A stretch of 64,000 nucleotides of DNA from Brachyspira pilosicoli P43/6/78 (GTDB lineage: Bacteria; Spirochaetota; Brachyspiria; Brachyspirales; Brachyspiraceae), in the NCBI RefSeq assembly GCF_000325665.1, contig NC_019908.1, positions 2,108,001 to 2,172,000 on the forward strand, in the 5' to 3' direction. The notes below the pieces were generated by a model. The model saw only the letters and a program-made list of their open reading frames with translations, had not been told where the DNA came from and did not search any database. Of the stretch, positions 9,181 through 18,720 are shown one piece after another. Within the stretch, counting starts at the first letter, position 1. Each line of letters opens with the position of its first letter. The translations under genes were made by a program, and so were the position numbers.

Positions 9181-9322
9181 TAAAAAGTGTTTATAATTAT
9201 AAATTCATTGCTTTTTTTTAATACGATTGTATAATGTTTTAAGATTTATACTGTAATTAATTATTGTAGATGACGATAATTATTATAAAATTGTTAATTA
9301 GTATATAGAAACAGGAAAGAAA

Positions 9323-12182
9323 ATGTATATAAAGAATCTTAATTTGCATGGATTCAAATCATTTGCCATAGAAACTAATATAGAGTTTAATGAGGGTGTT
9401 ACTGTAGTGCTTGGACCTAATGGTATAGGTAAAAGTAATATAGTAGAGGCCTTTTTATGGGTAATGGGGGAGCAGTCTGCAAGCAGATTAAGAATTGATA
9501 GTTCTAAAGGTCTTGAGAGTGTTATATTTCATGGTACAGACACTAGAAAACCTTCTTCTTTGGCACAAGTAGCTTTAACTTTAGATAATACTTCAAGATG
9601 GATAAAAAAATATGATAAAGATGAGATAATAGTTACAAGGAAGTATTATAGAAAGGGTTTATCAGAATATTATATTAATGATGAGCAGGTAAGGCTTAAA
9701 GATATAATAGATATGTTTCTTGATACTGGTCTTGGTAAAAATGCATATTCTGTAATTAAACAGGGAACAGTTTCAGAGATTGCAAAACAAAAGCCGGAAG
9801 AGAGAAGAACCATAATAGAAAATGCTGCCGGTATTAGTAAATATCTTGAAAGAAGAAGAGAGGCTACAAAAAAACTTGAAGACTCTGAAAGAAACCTTGA
9901 TAATGTTAAGATAGATATAAAGAATGCTGAAAAAAATTATAAATCATTAAAAGACCAAGCGGCACGCACAGAAAAATATTATTCACTTATAGATGATAAA
10001 AAAAAGATAAGCATAAGCATAAATGTTAATCAGATTAAAAAAAGCAAAAATCACTTTAGAGGATTATAATAAAAATCTTGAAGAGCTTAACAATAAAAAG
10101 CAAGAACTTGAGAAGAACCTATTAGATTTAGATAATCAAAAACAGCAGGAGCTATTAAAATTTGAAGAGACAAGAAACTTATCTATAGAGCTTGACAAAC
10201 AGGTGTCATTAATAGTAACAGAACTTACTCATATAGAAAAAATGTCTAGTCAATTAAAGATACAATTAGAAAATAAGTTTAAAGAAAAAGAAGAAACTAT
10301 AAATAGAAAAAACACTTTAGCTAAAAGAATAGAAGAAGATAAAAATCAAATATTAGAATTAGATAAAGACATAAAAAACATATTAGAAAATATTGAGTTA
10401 GCATTAAAAGAACAAGAGATAGAAGAGGGCAATATTGCAAGCGAGCAGAATAAAATAGCCAGCTGCAATGATGAAATAGCAATACTCACTCAAAATAACC
10501 AAAACAATACTTTAAAAATAGCCGATGCTAGAGAAAGACAGCTTGAAGTGATAAATAAAATAATTACCGAGATTGATGAAAAGAAAAAAGATATAATGGG
10601 TAATAGTTTTTATCAGAATATAGGAAAGCATGAGGCTGATATTGATATAGGTTTTAATAACTTGCTTGGTTCTATTAATACCAAAATGAACACTATAAAA
10701 GAGTTTGAAGATGATGGTGTTTTAGATAATCTTAATGAGCTTAGTTTTAATTCTTTATCATCATTTGTAAGAAACTTAAAAGAGATGCTTGATACAGAAA
10801 AAAGAGATGCATTGCTTTTACAAGATATTTTTAAGGAATACACTAAAATAAAAGACCCTTTTGTTGATTTATTATTTGATAAAGAGGGTACTTATATGCA
10901 AAAAGAGGCTATAGATAAAGAGATAGCTTCTTTGGAATCTTCTATTCAAAGCAATCTTGACAGAATAGAAGAGCTTAACAATGAAATAAAAAAAGCAACA
11001 GAAAATATTAATTTATCAAACTCTAATCTTACTACTCTTACAATATCAAAAGCAAAATATGAGACAAATAAAAAGGCTTCTGAAGATAGAAAAGAGATGA
11101 TAATAAAAAGCATAGCTATTGTAGAAGAAGAGTTTGCAACATTAAATGATAAGATACAAAAACAAGAAGAAGATTATAAATTATTAGATAAAGAGCTTAA
11201 AGACAATATAAATAATTTTAAAGAACTCGAAAAGAAAAAAACAAAAATGGAGAGTGAAGCAAGATTAAAGGCTAGTGAAATCAAAAAGGCTGAATCTGCT
11301 TTATCTAACTTTGATGTTAACCATTCTAAACATATAAAAAAGTTAAACGAAACAAATGAGAATATTACAAGAATAAGCGAGAGAATTAATCAAACAAAAG
11401 ATAAGATTAATGATATATATAATAATTTCTATGAAACTAATGCTATTAACTTGAAAGAGTATGAGGCTGTTACTGAAGGCTTAATTGACGAAGAAGTTTT
11501 TAGAAATAAACTTAACACTATTAATGACAAGATTAAGAATTTAGGTCATATTAATGAGATGGCACTCGATGAATATCAAGAAGCAAAAAATAGATTTGAG
11601 TTTTTAAGTAAACAAAAAGAAGATTTGGAAAAATCAAAAGAAGAGATATTAAAAATAATAGCAGATGCCAACAAAAAGGCAGGAGAAGATTTTCTTAAAA
11701 CATTTAACGAAATAAACAAAAAATTCTCTGAGACATTTAAGATATTATTTGGCGGCGGTAATGCTGGTTTAAAAATACAGAACGAAGAAGATTTATTAAA
11801 CAGTCCTATTGATATATTCGCACAGCCGCCGGGCAAGAAAATGGAAAACATAGTGTCATACTCTGGTGGTGAGCTTACCATGACAGGGCTTGCTTTGGTA
11901 TTTGCTATATTTTTGTATAGACCTAGTCCATTTTGTATACTCGATGAGGTGGACGCTGCTTTAGACGGAGCAAACATTATAAGATACAAGAATATGGTTA
12001 AGGGCTTGTCAGATAAAACTCAATTCTTAATTATCACGCACGATGAGGTATCTGCCACTATAGCCGATGCTTATTATGGAATTACAGCGGAAGAGAAGGG
12101 CGTATCTAAGATATTTACAGTTAAGGTTGATAAAGACGGCGCTGTAAACGGCAGCGAAGAGAAGCTAGTTACAAACGAATAA
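9323..12182 (+). CDS. smc: SMC-type chromosome segregation ATPase, interrupted by +1 frameshift
   Basis: Head domain at the N-terminus (MYIKNLNLHGFKSFA, Walker A GPNGIGKSN at residues 31-39, Q-loop region VIKQGTVSEI). A long coiled coil follows, then the C-terminal head with signature SYSGGELTMTG and Walker B FCILDEVDAALD. The first frame ends at 10069 and the second runs to 12182. They join at seven A (10037-10043); with six A the protein is continuous, 952 aa (..NQIKKAKITLEDYNKN..). SMC is normally needed for chromosome condensation, so error or slippage is likelier than loss. At 952 aa it is shorter than the usual ~1150-1200, and I could not recognise a canonical hinge. Ribosome site AGGAAAG upstream of ATG. 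Confidence 0.9.
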
Positions 12183-12317
12183 ATATAGTAAAATTGTAAG
12201 TTTATAATTTTTTATTGTATTTTTATGTTAATATGCTTACTATATTTTTCTATAAACATATAATCTATAACTATATATAAAATATAATATTATTATTTGG
12301 TATTGTTTTTTTATTTG

Positions 12318-12370
12318 CACTTTTTGGTTCTTTTGACGAAGTCCGCACCGCGAGCGGCGGGAAAAAGTTG
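12318..12370 (+). repeat. Fragment of dispersed GC-rich repeat
   Basis: Contains TTTTTGGTTCTTTTG, also the opening of the repeat at 47936, and GCGGGAAAAAGTTG (12357-12370), whose exact reverse complement occurs at 48094-48107. GC content is far above the surroundings. It looks like a rearranged copy of the same repeat family. Confidence 0.55.
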
Positions 12371-12512
12371 AATAAAATAAAAACCTATATGACAAAATAT
12401 AGTTGTTTAGATATATACTAAAATTCTTAAGTTTGTTAAAAGTTATATTTTGTAATTTAAAATATTTGTGTGGGCTAGTCCTAGCAAGTATTCAAAATTA
12501 TAAAAATAATTT

Positions 12513-12541
12513 TTGACAAAATGCAATCACTTTAGTATAAT
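12513..12541 (+). promoter_or_regulatory. Promoter of rnr
   Basis: TTGACA (12513-12518), 17-nt spacer, TATAAT (12536-12541), 27 nt before the ATG. Confidence 0.85.
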
Positions 12542-12567
12542 TTATTATTATTTTTTAGAGAGTATTT

Positions 12568-14298
12568 ATGAAAACCATAGAAGAGCTTATAGCAAAATTG
12601 TCTAAAAATCAAATGGACTATAATGTATTTATAAAGTTTAATGCCAAAACACCGTTAGAAAAAACTTCTCTTACTAATTTAATAAGAAAAGCAATCAGCG
12701 ACGGATATATACAAAAAACTGACAGCAATTTACTTAAGGTAACTAAAGCTGGACATTTATTTATAAACCCCAATAGTGCCAACAAGGAAGCTGTAAAAAC
12801 TCCTGTTCATGCTAAAAAAATAAATATTAATATAGATAATGCGAAATTAGATTCAGAGATAATAGCAGATGCTTATAATATTAAATTAAACTTTTCTGAT
12901 GATTTATTGAAGTTAGCAGAAAATATTAATAACAATGCTAATTTTAATGATACTACTGACAGGGTTGATTTGAGGAGTTTAAAAACTGTTACAATAGACT
13001 CAGAGCATTCAAAAGACTTAGATGATGCATTCAGTATAGAAAGGGTAGATGATAATTATAAAGTGTATGTGCATATTTCTGATGTCAGCCACTTTATAGA
13101 ACCTAACTCTCCTCTTGACATAGAAGCAAAAAAAAGAGGAAACTCAACCTATTTAATAGATAAAGTATATAACATGTTTCCAGAGATTCTTTCAAATGGA
13201 ATAATTTCACTCAATGAAAAAGTTGATAGATTTACTTTGACTTTAATTTGTGTTATAGATAAAGATGGAAATATTTTAGAGAGTGATGTTGTTAAAAGCA
13301 TTATAAACTCAGACAAAAAATTATCCTACAATTACGTAGAAGATATTATAAACAAAAAGGCTAATGATGAAGATTGGCTTATGGAACTAATAAATAATGC
13401 TTTGGAAGTAAAAAACATATTGCATAAAAAAAGAAGCAAGGGTGTAGACTTTGAGAATGATGATATTAATATAGTATTAGATGATAATGGGGTACCTATA
13501 GAGTTTTATGCTGAAGAGAAAAAGGAGTCTATGCTTATAATAGAATCTTTAATGCTTTTGGCTAATAGTGAAATAGCAAAAAAGTTAAAAGATTATGAGG
13601 GTGTAATATACCGTTATCATGGTGCACCTGATAATTATAGATTTAATAATTTTAAGATATTAGCACATAATAAAGGCTATGAATTAAAAAAGTTAGATGA
13701 AGATAATTATGATTTAATTGATTTTTTAGAAAAGATAAAAGGAAAGTCAGAAGAGAAACTTCTTACTGGTGTTTTAATGCGTTCTATGACACCATCATCA
13801 TATAGTGTAATTAATAAAAGTCATTTCGGTTTGGGTTTTGATTATTATACTTATTTTACTTCGCCTATAAGAAGGTATGTTGATTTAACAATACATAGAA
13901 TAGTAAAAGATTATATTATAGACAAAAAAACATATACTAATGATGATAACAAATATAAGAGTGTAGCAGATGAATGTACTTTGCTTGACAGAACATCAAA
14001 AAAAGCAGAGAGAAATTTAAGACAAATAAAAGCGGCAAGGTATATGAAAGATAGGCTTGGAGATGAATATTACGGCTTTATTAGTTTGCTTTCAAGAAAC
14101 GGTATTACAGTTGAGATAGAGGGGCTTGATATAGAAGGTTTTATTGAGGCAACTTATGTTGGTGCGAATTATAGATTTTATGAGGATATGCAAAGTATTT
14201 ATATTGATAAAGTTAAGATGTATGAACTTGGGGACAGGGTTAAGATTTTTGTTGTAAAAGCGAATATAGAAACAGGAAAGATATATTTTTCTCTTTAA
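12568..14298 (+). CDS. rnr: RNase R family 3'-5' exoribonuclease (short form)
   Basis: 576 aa. An N-terminal winged-helix region (about 1-70) is followed by the RNB catalytic domain from about residue 130, with the metal-binding motif DSEHSKDLDDAFSIE near 145-159, HISDVSHFIEPNSPLD, RYHGAPD and the C-terminal FTSPIRRYVDLTIHR. An S1 RNA-binding domain closes the protein. Processive degradation of structured RNA is the family role. Usual RNase R is 700-800 aa; here the cold-shock domains between the winged helix and RNB appear missing or reduced. Consensus promoter just upstream; AGAGAG ribosome site. Confidence 0.9.
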   Translation: MKTIEELIAKLSKNQMDYNVFIKFNAKTPLEKTSLTNLIRKAISDGYIQKTDSNLLKVTKAGHLFINPNSANKEAVKTPVHAKKININIDNAKLDSEIIADAYNIKLNFSDDLLKLAENINNNANFNDTTDRVDLRSLKTVTIDSEHSKDLDDAFSIERVDDNYKVYVHISDVSHFIEPNSPLDIEAKKRGNSTYLIDKVYNMFPEILSNGIISLNEKVDRFTLTLICVIDKDGNILESDVVKSIINSDKKLSYNYVEDIINKKANDEDWLMELINNALEVKNILHKKRSKGVDFENDDINIVLDDNGVPIEFYAEEKKESMLIIESLMLLANSEIAKKLKDYEGVIYRYHGAPDNYRFNNFKILAHNKGYELKKLDEDNYDLIDFLEKIKGKSEEKLLTGVLMRSMTPSSYSVINKSHFGLGFDYYTYFTSPIRRYVDLTIHRIVKDYIIDKKTYTNDDNKYKSVADECTLLDRTSKKAERNLRQIKAARYMKDRLGDEYYGFISLLSRNGITVEIEGLDIEGFIEATYVGANYRFYEDMQSIYIDKVKMYELGDRVKIFVVKANIETGKIYFSL

Positions 14299-14312
14299 AT
14301 AATTATAAAAAA

Positions 14313-14354
14313 TTAATAATGAAAAAAGAATATAATTTCTTTCTTCATTATTAA
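14313..14354. terminator. Bidirectional terminator between rnr and BspA-like gene
   Basis: Long AT-rich inverted repeat: TTAATAATGAA-A-AAAGAA against TTCTTT-C-TTCATTATTAA. It serves both convergent genes. Confidence 0.75.
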
Positions 14355-14367
14355 ATATTTATTAATT

Positions 14368-15384
14368 CTAATATTCTATTATTTTAGCAGCGCCTGGTAT
14401 ACCATTACCTTTTAATTGTTCGTATAATGTTTTACTTCCTTTTGGCACATTAATAGTTTTTAAGTTACTACAATAATTAAAAGCATTTCTAGCAATGATA
14501 GGAGGAGTAGGTGATAAAAATGTAACAGTTGTTAAAGATTGAGCCATATGGAAAGCATACTTTTTTATTTCTTTAACAGAAGCAGGTATAGTTATATTTT
14601 CTAATAAAGGGCAATTTTCAAATACAGTGTCATTTAAAATCTCTAAATTGTTTGGAATATGTATTTTCTTTACCTTTATACAAGAACCAAATGCACTTAC
14701 TCCCATATAAGTTACTGAATCTGGTATATATATTTCTTCAAGTTGTTGAGATGCATAAAAACCTCTGTCATCTATATATGTTAATGTTTCAGGTAATTCT
14801 AATTTTTTCATTTGTATTCCATAAACAGCATTACTTCTAACTGTAACTAAGTTTTTAGGTATATTTAGATTTGTTAATATATGGCAATCAAATGCATCTT
14901 TTCCTATTTCAGTTATAGTATTTGGTATAATTATTTTTGCTATACTTGTATTATAATTTTGTTCTCCTCCAAATAAACAATCTGGAATTTTATTATTTAT
15001 AAACTTTACATTTTCTGAAGATACTATTACATTTTTAATTTTAGTATTTTCTACCATTCCAGCAATGGTATCTCCATTTTTTCTGCCATTGTAAGTTTTT
15101 GTAGAAGTTCCTTTAAGAATTAATTTGTATTCTCCTTTATCTTGATAGTACATATTTAAAGCTTCTTTTACTTTTTCTGTTGTTGCAGAGTCTATATCTA
15201 TGCCGTATTTATCAAGTTCTTCTTGTGTTACAGTAGAGATATTATCATTATTTTCACCATTGTTATTATCACCTGTGTTGCTTGAGTTATTATTATCTGG
15301 TGAAGTGTTTACATCTGTTGGCACTTCTTTACATGATAATATCATTAAAGCTGTAATTAAAATAAATATTATAATTTTTTTCAT
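14368..15384 (-). CDS. BspA-like leucine-rich-repeat lipoprotein (copy B)
   Basis: 338 aa. Lipoprotein signal with lipobox ILSC, then an Asn/Gly/Asp-rich linker (NNNSSNTGDNNNGENND) and a domain of BspA-type LRR_5 repeats such as ITEIGKDAFDC and YMGVSAFGSCIKVKKIHIP. The C-terminal motif GSKTLYEQLKGNGIPG closes it. In this family such proteins are surface-exposed and often bind host or bacterial proteins (family knowledge; not shown here). It is a tandem paralogue of 15430-16428, 45 nt downstream, so probably co-transcribed. Confidence 0.85.
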   Translation of the reverse strand: MKKIIIFILITALMILSCKEVPTDVNTSPDNNNSSNTGDNNNGENNDNISTVTQEELDKYGIDIDSATTEKVKEALNMYYQDKGEYKLILKGTSTKTYNGRKNGDTIAGMVENTKIKNVIVSSENVKFINNKIPDCLFGGEQNYNTSIAKIIIPNTITEIGKDAFDCHILTNLNIPKNLVTVRSNAVYGIQMKKLELPETLTYIDDRGFYASQQLEEIYIPDSVTYMGVSAFGSCIKVKKIHIPNNLEILNDTVFENCPLLENITIPASVKEIKKYAFHMAQSLTTVTFLSPTPPIIARNAFNYCSNLKTINVPKGSKTLYEQLKGNGIPGAAKIIEY

Positions 15385-15429
15385 TTTATATAAACCTCTT
15401 AATTTTATTGTTATTATATTTTTACTATA

Positions 15430-16428
15430 TTATTGTCCTATTATATTAATATTGTCTGGTATACCATATTTACCTTTTAATGCTTCATATAGTGTTTCGC
15501 TTCCTTTTGGCACATAAATAGTTTTTAAAGCTGTACCATAAAAAACATAATCTCCTATAATTGGAGGATTTACTGATAGAAATGTAATATTATCTAAAGA
15601 ATCGCAAGAATAAAATGCAGATTCTTTTATTTCTTCAACAGAAGCCGGTATTGTTATACTTTTTAATTTGTTGCAGTTTGCAAAAACGTCTGGCTCTAAA
15701 GTTGTTAAATTATTAGGCAGCTTTACTTCTATTAAATTTGTACAACTCTCAAATGCTTGCTCTCCAATTGATGTTACAGAATCAGGTATTATTAAAGTTT
15801 TTATATTACATACACTAAAAGCAAAACCTTCTATAGTTTCTAATCCATCAGGAAATATAAGTTTTTCCATTTTCAATTTATCAAAAGCTGCACTTTCTAT
15901 TGTTTTTAAATTCTTAGGCATATTAACATTTGTAAGATTAACACAAGAAAATGCATATCTTCCTATAGTTGTTATATTATCTGGAAGAATTACTTTAACT
16001 ATGTTTGAATTGTCTTGATTTCCTTGTAATATACGTTCATTTAGTTTGTTATTTTGAAAATTAACATGTTCAAAACTTACTATTACATTTATATTTTTTA
16101 ATGTTATGTCATTAAGTAATGAAGCTATTGATGTAAGCCTAATATATTGAATAGTTGAATTTCCTTTGAAAATTACTTTGTATTCTCCTTTATCTTGGTA
16201 ATATTGATTTAAAGCTTTTTCTATGTTTTCTGTTGTTGCAGAGTCTATCTCTATACCGTATTTTTCAAGTTCTTCTGGGGTTACAGTAGAGCCTCCATTG
16301 TTTCCACTATTATTGTTTTCGCCTGTGTTGCTTCCATTATTATTATCAGTATCTATATTTGTTGAATTATTTTTGCATGATAATAGCATTAAAACTGTAA
16401 TTAAAATAAATATTATAATTTTTTTCAT
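15430..16428 (-). CDS. BspA-like leucine-rich-repeat lipoprotein (copy A)
   Basis: 332 aa from the ATG at 16428 (MKKIIIFILITVLMLLSC); an upstream in-frame ATG at 16452 would push the signal peptide inwards and is not favoured. Lipobox LLSC, low-complexity Asn/Ser/Gly linker, and the sequence EELEKYGIEIDSATTE shared with copy B. LRR_5 repeats follow (NITTIGRYAFSC, SVTSIGEQAFESC, VEEIKESAFYSC). It ends with PKGSETLYEALKGKYG. First gene of the pair, with a probable promoter at 16530-16557. Confidence 0.85.
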   Translation of the reverse strand: MKKIIIFILITVLMLLSCKNNSTNIDTDNNNGSNTGENNNSGNNGGSTVTPEELEKYGIEIDSATTENIEKALNQYYQDKGEYKVIFKGNSTIQYIRLTSIASLLNDITLKNINVIVSFEHVNFQNNKLNERILQGNQDNSNIVKVILPDNITTIGRYAFSCVNLTNVNMPKNLKTIESAAFDKLKMEKLIFPDGLETIEGFAFSVCNIKTLIIPDSVTSIGEQAFESCTNLIEVKLPNNLTTLEPDVFANCNKLKSITIPASVEEIKESAFYSCDSLDNITFLSVNPPIIGDYVFYGTALKTIYVPKGSETLYEALKGKYGIPDNINIIGQ

Positions 16429-16529
16429 TTTTCTATAAACCTCTAATTGCATAATATCTTATATTGTTGTATTTTTTATACTTCTATTTTGTTGTATATG
16501 GGCTATTATATTTATAAGCTCTTTTTTTA

Positions 16530-16557
16530 AAGATATCATTTATATATAAAAGGTCAA
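16530..16557 (-). promoter_or_regulatory. Promoter of BspA-like pair
   Basis: Minus strand TTGACC (16552-16557), 16-nt spacer, TATCTT (16530-16535). It leaves a leader of about 100 nt. Confidence 0.5.
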
Positions 16558-16679
16558 ATTTATTATATAATAAATAACAATATTTTTTAAAAATGTTACA
16601 TAAAATTACATAAAAAAATCTTTTATGTATGTAAATATGATATATTATTACATGTAGTAACAATATTTTTTTAATATGC

Positions 16680-16711
16680 AAAAAAAAATGAGAGGCTAGA
16701 ACAGCCTCCCA
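16680..16711 (-). terminator. Terminator of CoA-disulfide reductase gene
   Basis: Minus strand GAGGCT, loop GTTCT, AGCCTC, followed by eight T. Confidence 0.9.
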
Positions 16712-16730
16712 TATACAACAATATAAGAAG

Positions 16731-18425
16731 TTATGCAAAATATTTAGTTAGTATCGGTTTTCTATTATAGAATTTATCATTGTAATATTCATACTGTGAT
16801 AAACCTATGAATCCACCTGAAACATTAACAACATTGGTGAATCCTAAATTAATTAATATTCTACAAGCTGTATAACTAGTTAATCCAGTTTTACATGTAA
16901 TATAAACAGGTCTGTCTTTAGGTACTTCATCGAATCTGCTTCTTAAAGCACCAAGAGGTATATTAACAGCTTTTTCTAAATGACCAGCTTCGAAATCTTC
17001 TTTAAGTCTTACATCTAAGAAATAAGCTTCAGGGTCTTTTTCTAAAATATTTCTTACATCACTATAATGTATTTGTTTGAAATCGCCATTCATAAGGTTA
17101 GAAGCAACATAACCAGCGAAGTTTACAACATCTTTAGCAGTACCGAAAGAAGGAGCATAACATAATTCTAAATCTTTCAAATCATAAATAGTACCGCCGA
17201 ATTTTATTAATGTAGCAATAACATCTATTCTCTTATCAACATTTCCTCTTCCAATAGCCTGAGCACCTAATACTTTACCAGTAGGTACTTCATATATTAA
17301 TTTGAAATGTAAAAGCTTAGCACTAGGCATAATAGAAACACTATCAAAAGGTATAATATCTACAGTATCATAATTGATATTTAGATTCATTGCTTTAATA
17401 TAGCCTTCAGAAAGACCAGTAGAAGCACCATTATATCTAAATACTTTAATTACAGAAGAGCCAATATATCCTCTGTTGTCAACAGTTCTTCCATTAATAT
17501 GGTCAGCTACAGCACGAGCTTGTTTTTGAGCAGGACCAGCTAAAGCAAGTCTGTAATAATCCTGACATAAAGCTCCGTAAATTTCTATAACGTCTCCTAT
17601 AGCATAAATATCTTTATCATTAGTTCTGTAATTAGCATCAACTTTAATAGATTTAGTTTTACCAAGTTCAATACCAGCCTTAACAGCAATATCAGTTTCA
17701 GGAGCAACACCTATAGCAAGTATAACAGCATCAGCCTCTATCTTTTTACCAGAAGCAAGTACAACAGTATTCTCTTCAAAGCTCTCAACTTTATCTTCTA
17801 CTATTAAATTAACGCCATTATCTATAAGTTCTCTATGAAGAATTTGAACCATATCATAATCGAAAGGCTTCATAATTTGAGGCAAAGCTTCTATAATAGT
17901 TACATCATGACCAGCTTCTTTAATATTTTCAGCCATTTCTATACCAATGAAACCGCCTCCAATAACAGCAACTTTAGCATTTTTTTTGCCGCCTAAGAAA
18001 GAATGTATTTTAGCTATATCAACAACATTTCTAACAGTGAAAATGTTAACTTTTTCAATTCCTTTGATCGGAGGAACTATAGGTTTAGCACCCATAGATA
18101 ATATCAGTTTGTCGTAGCTCTCTTTATATTCCTTACCCTCGCTTATCACCGTAACTTCTTTTTTCGCTCTGTCTATTGATACAACCTCACTATTAGTTCT
18201 TGCATCTACATTAAACTGTTTCAAAAACTTTTCGGGAGACATTAAAAGCAAAGTTTCCTCATTTGGTATGAGGCCTCCGACATAATAAGGAAGAGAACAG
18301 TTGGAAAAAGAAACATGCGGGCCTTTTTCAAATAATATAATTTTATCTTCTTCGTTTAATCTTCTAAGTCTTGCAGCTGCAGAAGCTCCGCCAGCTACTC
18401 CGCCAACTATTAGTATTTTTTTCAT
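16731..18425 (-). CDS. CoA-disulfide reductase with C-terminal rhodanese domain
   Basis: 564 aa from the ATG at 18425, which has GGGAG upstream. FAD-binding GGVAGGASAAARLRR; redox-active Cys43 in SFSNCSLPYYVGG, the CoADR/NADH-oxidase pattern; NAD(P)-binding VAVIGGGFIGIEMAENI; second FAD motif YAIGDVIE. A C-terminal rhodanese domain from about residue 465 carries active Cys near 510 (CKTGLTS). Such fusions reduce CoA disulfide or CoA persulfide with NAD(P)H and serve thiol or oxygen defence in anaerobes. The exact substrate (disulfide, polysulfide or O2) is not readable from sequence. A palindrome overlaps its transcription start. Confidence 0.9.
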   Translation of the reverse strand: MKKILIVGGVAGGASAAARLRRLNEEDKIILFEKGPHVSFSNCSLPYYVGGLIPNEETLLLMSPEKFLKQFNVDARTNSEVVSIDRAKKEVTVISEGKEYKESYDKLILSMGAKPIVPPIKGIEKVNIFTVRNVVDIAKIHSFLGGKKNAKVAVIGGGFIGIEMAENIKEAGHDVTIIEALPQIMKPFDYDMVQILHRELIDNGVNLIVEDKVESFEENTVVLASGKKIEADAVILAIGVAPETDIAVKAGIELGKTKSIKVDANYRTNDKDIYAIGDVIEIYGALCQDYYRLALAGPAQKQARAVADHINGRTVDNRGYIGSSVIKVFRYNGASTGLSEGYIKAMNLNINYDTVDIIPFDSVSIMPSAKLLHFKLIYEVPTGKVLGAQAIGRGNVDKRIDVIATLIKFGGTIYDLKDLELCYAPSFGTAKDVVNFAGYVASNLMNGDFKQIHYSDVRNILEKDPEAYFLDVRLKEDFEAGHLEKAVNIPLGALRSRFDEVPKDRPVYITCKTGLTSYTACRILINLGFTNVVNVSGGFIGLSQYEYYNDKFYNRKPILTKYFA

Positions 18426-18451
18426 TAAATAATCTCCCATTTTTATTTTTT

Positions 18452-18489
18452 CTATGTACATAGTATAGGTATATTAAAAATAAAGTCAA
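18452..18489 (-). promoter_or_regulatory. Promoter with overlapping palindrome, CoA-disulfide reductase gene
   Basis: Minus strand TTGACT (18484-18489), 16-nt spacer, TATACT (18462-18467). A perfect 12-bp palindrome CTATGTACATAG (18452-18463) overlaps the end of the -10 and the start site, a natural place for a repressor. Confidence 0.6.
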
Positions 18490-18661
18490 ATTTATTTTGT
18501 ATTTTTTTTTAATTTTTTAAGAAAAAATATTTTATTAAAAGTCTTTATATGTATTTTAATATTTATTAAAAAAGTTTTATTGTACTAACATTATGTTTTA
18601 ATGTGTAAATTATTGTGTTGTAAAAATATATAAAAATATTTTATTATTGTAAGTAGTAATA

Positions 18662-18692
18662 TTGACTTTTTACCAATAAATTATATTATAAT
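18662..18692 (+). promoter_or_regulatory. Promoter of the TAXI-TRAP operon
   Basis: TTGACT (18662-18667) with TATTAT at 18684-18689 (spacer 16) or TATAAT at 18687-18692 (spacer 19). Confidence 0.6.
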
Positions 18693-18720
18693 CAAGTAAC
18701 TTATGTTAAGGGGAATTGTT

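Larger units (their letters stand above)
12183..12567 (+). other. Intergenic region with repeat fragment and promoter
   Basis: 385 nt without a gene. It holds a GC-rich island at 12318-12370 (see repeat entry) in otherwise very AT-rich DNA, and near its end the rnr promoter. A short palindromic stretch GGGCTAGTCCTAGC lies near 12472-12485. Confidence 0.6.
16429..16730. other. Intergenic region upstream of BspA-like pair
   Basis: About 300 nt, extremely AT-rich. It holds a promoter for the BspA-like pair, short TTACAT/ATGTAA palindromes around 16595-16660, and the terminator of the CoA-disulfide reductase gene. I see no convincing gene here. Confidence 0.5.

Noticed and set aside
16484-16738. 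84-codon frame on the minus strand between the BspA-like and CoA-disulfide reductase genes
   Set aside because: No ribosome site, it overlaps a terminator and a promoter, and the composition is that of AT-rich noncoding DNA.
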